Positions 42,892 to 51,025 of a stretch of 64,000 nt of DNA are shown piece after piece (positions within the stretch are counted from its first letter, which is position 1; each line of letters begins with the position of its first letter). Below the pieces are notes generated by a model. It had not been told where the DNA came from and searched no databases. It saw only the letters and a program-made list of their open reading frames with translations. The DNA is taken from the NCBI GenBank assembly GCA_964628285.1, contig CAZVNP010000011.1, positions 1-64,000 of the forward strand, written 5' to 3'. This DNA comes from JAPLDP01 sp964628285 (GTDB lineage: Bacteria > Bacteroidota > Bacteroidia > Bacteroidales > JAGONC01). The position numbers were made by a program, and so were the translations under genes.

Positions 42892-45309
42892 TCACAACTC
42901 GAATCGCCTGAAAAACCAGGTCTTCGGGAAATCGATCAAGATAGTAAGGAGGAAGAGGAAAAGCAGTGGGATGAGGACAACCTGCGGCCTTAATGGCGGG
43001 ACGATGACGCCATATACCCCCACCAGGATAAATACGGTGATGGTCACCAGGGTAATGATGATCAGCCATTTTCCCGGTCGTGACGACCAGAAATGGTTCC
43101 GCTCCCGCACCATCAGCACCTTGAACTGACCGGTGAAAATGAGGATCAGCAGGACAAGTGTCCGCAGCTCATCCGGGGTTAAATGATTGCGCTTCATGAC
43201 GGCGACGATGACCATGACGTCGCCTGCTACGAAAAGCAACGCCGGAACAAGCGATGCGAGCATGATCTTTCTTACATTCCATTTATTTGGACTGGGGGCT
43301 TCCCTGACACGGTCGGTGGCCAGCGACATCGTCACGAAATCATTGGCGAAGACCAGCAGCGACACGCCCAGGAGGGACAAGATCAGGTGATGGAACCAGA
43401 AAAAGCCGATGGTCAGCAAAACGACAAACTCAATGACCTTGATGACCTTGTTGATGACCCACGACAACATGCGCTGATAGGTTTGACGGCTCGTCTTGAC
43501 CGCATCGATGATGATGCCCACGCCCTGTTCGGTGATAACCACACTGGCGGCGGCCTTGGCCACATCGGTCGAGTTGCTCACGGCTATGCCCATCTCTGCC
43601 TGCTTCAGTGCCGGCGCATCATTGACGCCGTCACCCGTCATGCCGACCATGTGACCTTGTGATTGCAGCAGCTTGACAATGGTGTACTTGTCCTCGGGGT
43701 AAATCTCGGCAAAACCGTCGCTGTTATTGACGATCCTGGCCTGTTCATCCTCCTCCAGGCCTTCAATATCGCTCATCCTGATAATGGCGGGTCCTATGCC
43801 TGCCTGTGTCGATATCTCCCTGGCGATGGCGAGACTGTCACCGGTCAGCATCAGAGGTTTTATGCCCAGTGCCCTGGCTTCGGCGATCATGCCGGCGGAG
43901 TCGTGACGGATGGGATCGGACAGTATCAGAAAGCCGGCCAGCATGAGGCGTTTCTCCGGCTCTTCACCGGTGGTGGCTACGGCTAACGTCCGGTAACCTT
44001 TTTTTGAATAGGTGCCGATGGTTTTTTCAATGTCGGCCGCCATACCGTCGGTCAGATGACACAGCGACAGGATCACCCGGACGGCTCCCTTCATCACGGT
44101 ACGACGCCTGCCGTCTTTCTCAGCCACGGCTTCCGTGCGCCGTGTGGAAGGATCGAAAGGGGAATAGGAAACCTGCCTGTAACCGTCGTTATTCACGCCT
44201 GCATGTTCCGCATGACGGAGAACGGCCTGGTCTATCGCATCCGGGCTGCCGCCGCGCGAGGCCAGAGCAGCCATCCTCACAACGTCTTCCTTGGTAAAAT
44301 CACCGTAAGGGATACATGCGGCGACAGAAAGTGCATTCTCGGTGATGGTGCCTGTTTTGTCAAAACACAGGATATCGATTAAAGCGGCATCCTCGACGGA
44401 GTCGAGGCGTGTGACCAGCGCTCCTTTTTTCGCCAGCTCCCGCGCACCAAACGACTGTACGATGGTCAGCACGGCTGGAAGAGCCACCGGGACGGCACCC
44501 AACAGGAAGATGACGATAAAGGTCAGCACAACGGCAAAGTGAAAATTCATTCTGACGGCAAAAGCGGTGACTAAAACCGAAGCCACAATGCCCAGATACA
44601 ACATGTATTTCACCACGGCCATCATCACCTCCACCTGATGCGAACGGGGCTTCGCCGTGCCGACCAGCTCGGCGGTGCGGCCATAGTAAGTGCGCGGACC
44701 GGTATTGACAACGACGCCCGTGACCTCTCCCCGTTTGACGACGGAGCCTGAGAACAGGACATCGGAGGGGTTGACGGCCACCGCCAGTGATTCTCCCGTG
44801 AGAACGGACTGATCGACGGAGAGATTACCGTCCATCACTTTGATATCGGCCGGTACAATGTCGCCGAGCTTCACCGCAACGATGTCACCATAAACAAGAT
44901 TTTTGGCCTCAACTGTTACCCATTTATTGTCACGCAGCACCCTGGCCCTGAGAGCCAGTCTTTTTTTCAACAGGTTCATGGCCTTCTGAGAGTGGCTGGC
45001 GTGGCTCTGACCGATGATCGCATTGAGAACAAGCAACGCGAGGATGATGTAGCCTTCAAGGGCATGGCCCAGGATAAAGGAGAGGATCATAGCCAGCTCA
45101 AGCAGCCAGGGCATAGGACCCCAGAATCGCAGCATGAATTCGAGAAAATGATTCCTTTTCTTCTCCGTCACCTCGTTGGGACCATAGGTTTCGAGCCTCC
45201 TCAAGGCTTCGTCACCGGAGAGCCCGCCGGAAGAGGTCACCAGAGACCGTAACGTCTCCGCCACGCTAAGGCTGTTATAACTGGAGGTGTTATTGAGTGT
45301 GAGAGGCAT
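42892..45309 (-). CDS. P3A-type plasma-membrane proton-efflux ATPase
   Basis: 805-residue P-type ATPase, inner membrane. The TGES actuator loop (171-174), phosphorylated Asp317 in CFDKTGTIT, the ATP/hinge motif TGDGVNDAPAL, and PVALPAV in TM4 (near 274) place it in the P3A H+-ATPase subfamily; ANDFVTMSLATD in TM6 carries the acidic residue typical of proton pumps. No heavy-metal N-terminal domain is present and length is right. It would extrude protons using ATP, useful for pH or for driving transport in a fermentative cell. Convergent with the DPP IV gene, 53 bases apart; the 194 bases upstream (45310-45503) show nothing. Confidence 0.9.
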   Translation of the reverse strand: MPLTLNNTSSYNSLSVAETLRSLVTSSGGLSGDEALRRLETYGPNEVTEKKRNHFLEFMLRFWGPMPWLLELAMILSFILGHALEGYIILALLVLNAIIGQSHASHSQKAMNLLKKRLALRARVLRDNKWVTVEAKNLVYGDIVAVKLGDIVPADIKVMDGNLSVDQSVLTGESLAVAVNPSDVLFSGSVVKRGEVTGVVVNTGPRTYYGRTAELVGTAKPRSHQVEVMMAVVKYMLYLGIVASVLVTAFAVRMNFHFAVVLTFIVIFLLGAVPVALPAVLTIVQSFGARELAKKGALVTRLDSVEDAALIDILCFDKTGTITENALSVAACIPYGDFTKEDVVRMAALASRGGSPDAIDQAVLRHAEHAGVNNDGYRQVSYSPFDPSTRRTEAVAEKDGRRRTVMKGAVRVILSLCHLTDGMAADIEKTIGTYSKKGYRTLAVATTGEEPEKRLMLAGFLILSDPIRHDSAGMIAEARALGIKPLMLTGDSLAIAREISTQAGIGPAIIRMSDIEGLEEDEQARIVNNSDGFAEIYPEDKYTIVKLLQSQGHMVGMTGDGVNDAPALKQAEMGIAVSNSTDVAKAAASVVITEQGVGIIIDAVKTSRQTYQRMLSWVINKVIKVIEFVVLLTIGFFWFHHLILSLLGVSLLVFANDFVTMSLATDRVREAPSPNKWNVRKIMLASLVPALLFVAGDVMVIVAVMKRNHLTPDELRTLVLLILIFTGQFKVLMVRERNHFWSSRPGKWLIIITLVTITVFILVGVYGVIVPPLRPQVVLIPLLFLFLLTILIDFPKTWFFRRFEL

Positions 45310-45503
45310 GAAACCATGACTTATGCAACAGGATCAAAGGCAACATCTGAAATTAAACGATGAATCAGTCCTGAAAATTTTTATTATGACCTGTTATTCA
45401 GTGATTTTGCATAGTGCTTTAACAAATACCCGGTAGGATTGTTCAAACGGGGTGGAACACTTCATGAAGAGGCAGAATGAGAGAAGCCCTATTCTCTTAA
45501 TTT

Positions 45504-46247
45504 TCATTTTTTCATTTCAAGAATCACGGCCATGCCGTCATGGTCACCGGTAGTTCGGTCAGGATCACCGGTGATGCGGTTGTCAAGGGCCACTGTCCTG
45601 ACTATTTTGTAACCGCTTTTCCTATCAAGGCTTTGTGCAAACATGTCGCGGGCCTGAAGGAATGACCCATAATGATGTTTTATGCGTGCCAGCGGCGCCA
45701 CCACCTCCCTGCTGAGAGCGGCAGTGAAGTAAAAGGCGCCATCCCACTCACAGGGGCCGAACACCCTGCCGTGGTTGTTATTCATGAAAGCCGGCCTGTT
45801 CGAAAAAGCACGGTTTTTTTCTTCAGGGATCTGAGAGTAAAAGTCACCATCAAGATAACCTTTATAACCGCCCGAGTGACCTCGTCTGACTGAGTACCCC
45901 GCTTTCAGCAGCTGGCCGCGAAGCCGTTGTTTTGCTTCAACGGCAGTCGACGAGAATCGGTCGATCAAAATAATGTTGATAGGTTCAATAAGGCTTTTAC
46001 CCTGCCATTTCACTCCCAGCCAGTCAGCCCGCTGTCCGTCGCTGCGGTACATCCATTTCCCCATGGCGGGGAGCTCTTCAGGAAAAGCGATATCGGACGA
46101 ATCCGGCATATTCTGTGACCGAAAAATTTGACTCATGCTGCAGTTTTTTTGTGTCGTGTGAGTGGATTTTGTATGGCAACCGGAAGTTAATAATAATACG
46201 GATAAAATAACGAAAAATGTAAGGTGAACAGTTATGGTTTTCTTCAT
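45504..46247 (-). CDS. Hypothetical lipoprotein
   Basis: 247 residues from MKKTITVHLT at 46247; an ATG 20 codons upstream is possible but would not be a signal peptide. Lipobox near 24 (LLTSGCHTK). Conserved-looking features: PINIILIDRF near 93, GHSGGYKGYLDG near 125, NNNHGRVFGPCEW near 158. I do not recognise a family. Last gene of the minus-strand operon with amidohydrolase, phosphatase and flavodoxin-like genes, after a 74-base gap. Confidence 0.65.
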   Translation of the reverse strand: MKKTITVHLTFFVILSVLLLTSGCHTKSTHTTQKNCSMSQIFRSQNMPDSSDIAFPEELPAMGKWMYRSDGQRADWLGVKWQGKSLIEPINIILIDRFSSTAVEAKQRLRGQLLKAGYSVRRGHSGGYKGYLDGDFYSQIPEEKNRAFSNRPAFMNNNHGRVFGPCEWDGAFYFTAALSREVVAPLARIKHHYGSFLQARDMFAQSLDRKSGYKIVRTVALDNRITGDPDRTTGDHDGMAVILEMKK

Positions 46248-46321
46248 TTTTATACCATGTTGATTTTTGATGTTACAATGAATGCCCGGCATAGCCTCAA
46301 TAGCCATGGTGAATCATTGAA

Positions 46322-47167
46322 TCATTTGCCTGTATTGGTTCCGGCAGACCAAACCGGCATCTCAGGTTCAATGTTAAAAAAGGCCAGGGCATTTTTATAC
46401 AGGATATTGTCCAGGTCTCTGGCGGTAAAATCTCTGATGCCGTGAATGAAGTCGAGGTATTGCCCCTGCCTGTATAAAGGGAAGTCGGTACCGAACAACA
46501 GTTTTCTGGTTGAGCCGCAATACGCCACCAGGTCGAGCAGGTGATTTTTCAGTCCCTCGTTGTATCTTTTTTCAAACCGTCCCGGATTCTGATTGGTATA
46601 TAAAATCCCTGACAGATCCGTATAGACGTTTCTGTTTTTGTACATCACCTCTGATGTCTCCCTGATCCAGGGATTACCCAGATGAGCGATGAGGATCCTG
46701 AGTCTGGGGAACCTGACGGCGACATCGTCAATATATAGCGGATTGGCGTACCGGATAATAGAGGTGTTGATTTTCCACCAGGTATCACCGCAATGAAAGA
46801 TGACAGGAATATACATCTGCTGACATAACTCGTAAACCGGATCACAAGCGTCATCATTAGCATAAAAATGGTCATAACCGGGGTACAGTTTCACCGCTAT
46901 GATTTTTTTGCCGAGGATGGCATTTCTCAGCACGGCCAGGTCATCATGAAAGTTCCTGTTGTTTTTTATTTTGACTGATCCGGCAAGAAGCAGGTTATTA
47001 TGACCGGCTATCAATGAGTGCATGACATTTAACGGTGGATTTCTTTGCCCGGGCAGGTTGGGCCAGTACAGGATGATAGATTTATCAATATGGTATTCCT
47101 TCATGCTCTGGAGGAGATCCTCCACCTCCCCAGCGGTTCCGGCGTGCACATGGCAATCAATGATCAT
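46322..47167 (-). CDS. Amidohydrolase family protein (TIM-barrel)
   Basis: 281 residues, amidohydrolase 2 superfamily. Metal-binding HxH in IIDCHVHAG near 5, His in IPVIFHCGDTWW near 123, His in ILIAHLGNPW near 158 and Asp in LLFGTDFPLY near 222 are visible, so a metal-dependent hydrolase or decarboxylase is likely; substrate unknown. Twelve bases follow the phosphatase gene. Confidence 0.75.
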   Translation of the reverse strand: MIIDCHVHAGTAGEVEDLLQSMKEYHIDKSIILYWPNLPGQRNPPLNVMHSLIAGHNNLLLAGSVKIKNNRNFHDDLAVLRNAILGKKIIAVKLYPGYDHFYANDDACDPVYELCQQMYIPVIFHCGDTWWKINTSIIRYANPLYIDDVAVRFPRLRILIAHLGNPWIRETSEVMYKNRNVYTDLSGILYTNQNPGRFEKRYNEGLKNHLLDLVAYCGSTRKLLFGTDFPLYRQGQYLDFIHGIRDFTARDLDNILYKNALAFFNIEPEMPVWSAGTNTGK

Positions 47168-47179
47168 ATGGCAAACGGT

Positions 47180-47746
47180 TTAAAACGGTCCGGTTTCTTT
47201 TTTAATAGATTCAATATCGGCGTGTCGAATGTAATCAGGTATATTCTTAAATTTTTTATGAAACCCGTAGCTGCCGTTTTCCAGTTCATCAATGGCTTTC
47301 TCTTTGGACCAGTTCTGAAAAACGATACGGTACATGGCGCAAATCAGACCCGTGCGGTCGGAGCCGTGCATGCAATGGATCAGAATGGGTTTGGGTGCTT
47401 TCCTTATAACCCTGAGGGCCGCGATGATCTCCTCTGTGGTGAACGATCCCGCCCGCATCTGCACTTGGTAAAGGCTCACATCAAGGTTGTATGCGCGCCT
47501 GCCGTCGGTGTTTTTTTCCCTTAAGTTCAATATGGATTCTATGCCTCTTTTTTCCAGACATACAAATTCCTTTCTGGAAGGTTGTTCGGAGCGGTAGACC
47601 TCATCATTCAAACGGTACATGTTTTTCAAGTCACAAATGGTATCCTCGCGGGCCCATGCTGCAAGGCGCTCTTGTTCCGGGCTTTGTGCCAACGCCGGAA
47701 GAGCCGTAAAGATAAACAGGATGTAAGGGATAATCACGGTTTTCAT
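47180..47746 (-). CDS. Secreted dual-specificity/tyrosine phosphatase-like protein
   Basis: 188 residues from MKTVIIPYILF at 47746. The signal peptide ends at LPALAQ. The phosphatase signature is IHCMHGSDRTG near 119-129, i.e. HCx5R with Cys and Arg, as in dual-specificity/Siw14-like phosphatases; upstream the general-acid loop is not clear. A secreted phosphatase would act in the periplasm or outside. In a tight operon: 21 bases after the flavodoxin-like gene, 12 before the amidohydrolase. Confidence 0.75.
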   Translation of the reverse strand: MKTVIIPYILFIFTALPALAQSPEQERLAAWAREDTICDLKNMYRLNDEVYRSEQPSRKEFVCLEKRGIESILNLREKNTDGRRAYNLDVSLYQVQMRAGSFTTEEIIAALRVIRKAPKPILIHCMHGSDRTGLICAMYRIVFQNWSKEKAIDELENGSYGFHKKFKNIPDYIRHADIESIKKETGPF

Positions 47747-47767
47747 AAAATGACATTTCATCCCGTT

Positions 47768-48247
47768 TCATGCCAATGTGGCGAGGAACTCTTTCGTGAA
47801 GGTCATGGCTTTTTCCACCTCATGCTCACCCAGAGGGCCCTTGAGATATGTCACTTCACAACGCAGTGTTTTCCCATATACATTCAATCCGCAGGCCTGT
47901 GCCCTGGCAGCCAGAATGCCCGCCGCTCCCGGCTCAATCCACTTCTTGGCTTTCATGAGCTCCTCAGCATCGGAAGGAACAGGACCGTACGTGTCGAAGA
48001 TGACAAGAGGCTGTGCGACTTTTTTCTTTTCGAGCAGTTTGAGTATTTTTTTTGCCTTCCTGTTCACCCTTGCCATACGTGTGGGCGATCCCAGAAAAAT
48101 GAAAGCCACACGGCTTAAATCAGGTAACTTCTCCCGGACGTCACACAGGACAGGATCGTAACCTGCTTCAGCGAGCTGTTTCCCGATGGCTTCGGCTATC
48201 TGCCTCGTGTTACCGAAATAGCTCCTGTAAAGTACCAGTCCTTCCAT
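47768..48247 (-). CDS. Flavodoxin family protein
   Basis: 159 residues from MEGLVLYRSYFGNT at 48247, preferred over an ATG at 48325 because the flavodoxin fold begins here. FMN phosphate loop: YRSYFGNTRQIAEAIG near 7-22; the 90s loop is GSPTRMARVN near 54. Cytoplasmic electron carrier or flavin reductase of the short kind. First gene of the four-gene minus-strand group. Confidence 0.72.
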   Translation of the reverse strand: MEGLVLYRSYFGNTRQIAEAIGKQLAEAGYDPVLCDVREKLPDLSRVAFIFLGSPTRMARVNRKAKKILKLLEKKKVAQPLVIFDTYGPVPSDAEELMKAKKWIEPGAAGILAARAQACGLNVYGKTLRCEVTYLKGPLGEHEVEKAMTFTKEFLATLA

Positions 48248-48438
48248 AATAAGCGGTTTGTGATGTTTAAGGTGCTTATCGGTAAATGTCAGAAGCACCC
48301 ATTTACCGGTTGAATTGTCAAACAAAGTTGTGAATAGTTTTCCTAATAACCAAATACCGGAGTGTTGGAACCGCAGCGGTATAGCCAGGGAAGCCCGCTA
48401 ACAAATTTGAGCGTACGTAAGAGATGGAAATGAGAACC

Positions 48439-49785
48439 CTATTCCTCCGGTGGAACTCTCAGGTTGGTGGCCGACTGTATCCCCGATGCCACCTCAGGGA
48501 TGATACCCAGTTTGACATAGATCGGGTGCACCCTTTTTTTCAATTCCGGCAGTTTTCTGATAAACAGGATAGCACCTATTATGCATGTTATGCCACCGAT
48601 CATCAGGGTGAAAGGAGCCCCGACCCATTTGGCCAGACCGCCGGCCAGAAGGCTGCCGAAGGGCGCCGTCCCCATGAAAGCCATCGCATAAAAGCTCATC
48701 ACCCGTCCTCGTTTGTCGTCATCGACGATAGTCTGTATAACCGTGTTGCTCGAGGCCATCTGCAACATCATGCCGCAGCCGGTGATGACCATTAGCACCA
48801 GTGAGGGTATAAAAAGACGCGACAATGAAAAGGATATTAACCCCAGGCCGAAGATTCCTGCTGCCAGGGAGATGATACGGCCCAGGCCCAGGACACTCCT
48901 GCGTGAGGCTAAGTAAATGGCGCCGGTGAGAGCCCCCAGTCCCGACGCTCCCATGAGAAAACCAAAGGTATGGGCATTACCGTGAAGGATGTCTTTGGCG
49001 AAGACAGGCATCAGAACGGTATAGGGCATGCCCATCAGGCTGACCAGCGCCAGCAGCAGGATCACCGACTTCAGCGGCGCAAAACCGAAGGTATAAGCAA
49101 AACCCTCTCTCAGGTCCTGGAAGATGTGTTTATCGCTCTTCACTATTTTTCGTGGGGTCACCTTCATCAGTAACAACGACCCGATGACCATGAGGTAGCT
49201 CAGGCCGTTAACCAGGAAGCAGATCCCTTCACCCGCGGCGGCTATCAGAATACCCGCGATGGAAGGCCCAAGCAGACGGGCGCCATTGACCATGGTCGAA
49301 TTCAGGGCGATGGCGTTGCTGAGGTCTTTTTTCCTGTCGACCATCTCCACCAGAAACGACTGCCGCGCCGGGCTGTCGAAGGCATTGATGAGTCCCAGCA
49401 TAATGCTCAGCACGAGGATGTGCCATACCGCGATGACGCCCGTAAAGAAGAGTACCGCCAGTGTCAGTGCCTGCACCATGGCCAGGATCTGGGTGGCGAT
49501 GAGCACATGGTAGCGGTTCCACCGGTCGATGAGGACGCCGGCGAAGGGAGCTATCAGGAACGTCGGTATCTGACCGGCAAAACCCACCACACCCAGCAGC
49601 ACCACCGAGTGAGTCATGTGAAAAACCAGCCATGGCATAGCAATACGCTGTATCCATGTCCCTACAAGGGACATGCTCTGCCCGGTGAAGAAAAGACGAA
49701 AATTCCGGTACTGCAGCGAACGGAAGATGTTTTTTAATCCGCCCAGCGGATTGGAGAGACCTCTTTCAGCACTTTCTTTCGTCAT
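48439..49785 (-). CDS. MFS transporter (MFS_3 / EntS-like)
   Basis: 448-residue inner-membrane protein with about 12 hydrophobic segments; the class-typical motif LIDRWNRYHVLIATQIL near 85 and the second-half FGSLLAGGLAKWVG mark it as the MFS_3 (enterobactin exporter-like) group. Likely an efflux carrier; substrate unknown. Stands alone, 191 bases from the operon that starts at 48247, and 32 bases before the palindromic array at 49818. Confidence 0.85.
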   Translation of the reverse strand: MTKESAERGLSNPLGGLKNIFRSLQYRNFRLFFTGQSMSLVGTWIQRIAMPWLVFHMTHSVVLLGVVGFAGQIPTFLIAPFAGVLIDRWNRYHVLIATQILAMVQALTLAVLFFTGVIAVWHILVLSIMLGLINAFDSPARQSFLVEMVDRKKDLSNAIALNSTMVNGARLLGPSIAGILIAAAGEGICFLVNGLSYLMVIGSLLLMKVTPRKIVKSDKHIFQDLREGFAYTFGFAPLKSVILLLALVSLMGMPYTVLMPVFAKDILHGNAHTFGFLMGASGLGALTGAIYLASRRSVLGLGRIISLAAGIFGLGLISFSLSRLFIPSLVLMVITGCGMMLQMASSNTVIQTIVDDDKRGRVMSFYAMAFMGTAPFGSLLAGGLAKWVGAPFTLMIGGITCIIGAILFIRKLPELKKRVHPIYVKLGIIPEVASGIQSATNLRVPPEE

Positions 49786-49817
49786 GTTATAATCTTTCCT
49801 CTTTTATAATCCGTTCC

Positions 49818-50027
49818 GGTTGCCGGGCGAAGTCGAGGCAACGGTGGCTTCGACTACGCTCAGCCACCGTTTTGTGCGGGTTGCCGAGCGCAGTCGAGGC
49901 AACGGTGGTTTCGACTACGCTCAGCCACCGTTTTGTGCAGGTTGCCGAGCGCAGTCGAGGCAACGGTGGTTTCGACTACGCTCAGCCACCGTTTTGTGCA
50001 GGTTGCCGGGCGCAGTCGAGGCAACGG
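49818..50027. repeat. 61-bp palindromic tandem array
   Basis: Units start at ggttgcc: 49818, 49879, 49940 and 50001, exactly 61 bp apart, 3.4 units. Each unit contains GAGCGCAGTCGA and TCGACTACGCTC (complementary with one mismatch), plus GTTGCC/GGCAAC and CGGTGG/CCACCG inner stems, so every unit can fold in two ways. No unique spacers, so not a CRISPR array. The last 60-70 bases of the GIY-YIG gene lie in it. Confidence 0.92.
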
Positions 50028-50311
50028 CTACTGTTCCTGCACATCGCCAGCTTATGCAATTCCACCAGATCACCCCGTATCAACGCCTCTTTTTTCTTCC
50101 GACTCCATCGCTGTATTTGCTTCTCTCGATAAAAAGCAACATCAATACGGTTATACTCTTCATAATAAACAAGTGTAACGGGTAAACGTCGACGCGTATG
50201 GTTGGCGCCCTTACCAGATTGATGCTGCATAAGACGTCTGTTCAGATATTTTGTGCTACCAGTATAGTAGGATCCATCGGAACACAGTAAAATGTAGACA
50301 TAGCCTTTCAT
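49982..50311 (-). CDS. GIY-YIG nuclease family protein
   Basis: 109 residues from the ATG at 50311, which has an AAAGGAGGG Shine-Dalgarno just upstream; an ATG five codons earlier at 50326 is less well placed. A single GIY-YIG domain: GYVYILLCSDGSYYTGSTKY (GIY-YIG core, here VYI...YYTG), R in NRRLMQH, and Glu/Arg in the KKEALI region. Size and layout match UPF0213/YhbQ-like nucleases. The C-terminal residues (SSRCLDCARQPAQNGG) are encoded by the 61-bp array, and the stop lies in a repeat unit, so the array overlaps its 3' end. Confidence 0.82.
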   Translation of the reverse strand: MKGYVYILLCSDGSYYTGSTKYLNRRLMQHQSGKGANHTRRRLPVTLVYYEEYNRIDVAFYREKQIQRWSRKKKEALIRGDLVELHKLAMCRNSSRCLDCARQPAQNGG

Positions 50312-51025
50312 CCTCCCTCCTTTCACAACATCGCTATGTACTCAGGAAATTTCTTTGAAAGCTTGTATTTTGTTCAATCTATCGTATTATTCTGAGGATT
50401 AAAGCATTAATCAGTTCCAGAGATTTCCTCAAAGACGTGACAAATTTAGTGAAATCTAATATCAGAAAAGATCCCCGCCGGAAAAAGAAGCCGGAGGATG
50501 ACAAGGCTGCCGTCGGCTATATCCCGCGGCAGCCACAGGTCAGATTTTTTCGCTTTTATATATTAAAACCGGTAAGCTACGCACAACAAAGCCGGCCTGC
50601 GTTCCGCCGTACGACAGGACTTTTTGAAGCATCCCGCGGACGTCATCCACCTCAAAAGGTCATGAAAGTTAAAGAAAATTTTGAATAAGGACGGACTTAT
50701 TTTTTATCAACTGCAAATTGAACGTTTGATTCCCTTTTTCTGTTTATCCAATAACAAAACAGATAAACAACTGCGATTGTCGACCAATTAATACAGGAAG
50801 AGCATTGGAGGAGGTTGGCTTTCAGTACCTTGAAACACAGGAAATGGTCATGTGGGGTTTGCCGGTTGAAATTGTAATAGCAAGAAAGTCGCAAAACTGA
50901 AAATATACCGTATATTTATAGCATCCTTGTCAATCTTTTTGAGTTGGTAAAACCTTTTTTATAGGCAAATAAATTTTCATTTGACCGGTATATTCAATCA
51001 TCACCGGAGAAAGGAGAAAAATTTG
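50312..51025. other. Intergenic region with no supported gene
   Basis: About 700 bases. A frame at 50437-50688 (83 codons) has no domain, no promoter box and unusual basic composition, so I do not call it. TATATTTA near 50917-50924 resembles a weak -7 box for the cytochrome gene. No RNA gene recognised. Confidence 0.4.

Noticed and set aside
49818..50027. Possible CRISPR array
   Set aside because: Repeats are directly adjacent 61-mers with no unique spacers, and no cas genes are near.
50437..50688. 83-codon frame in the intergenic region
   Set aside because: No domain, promoter or Shine-Dalgarno site; basic composition looks like random translation of repeat-like DNA.
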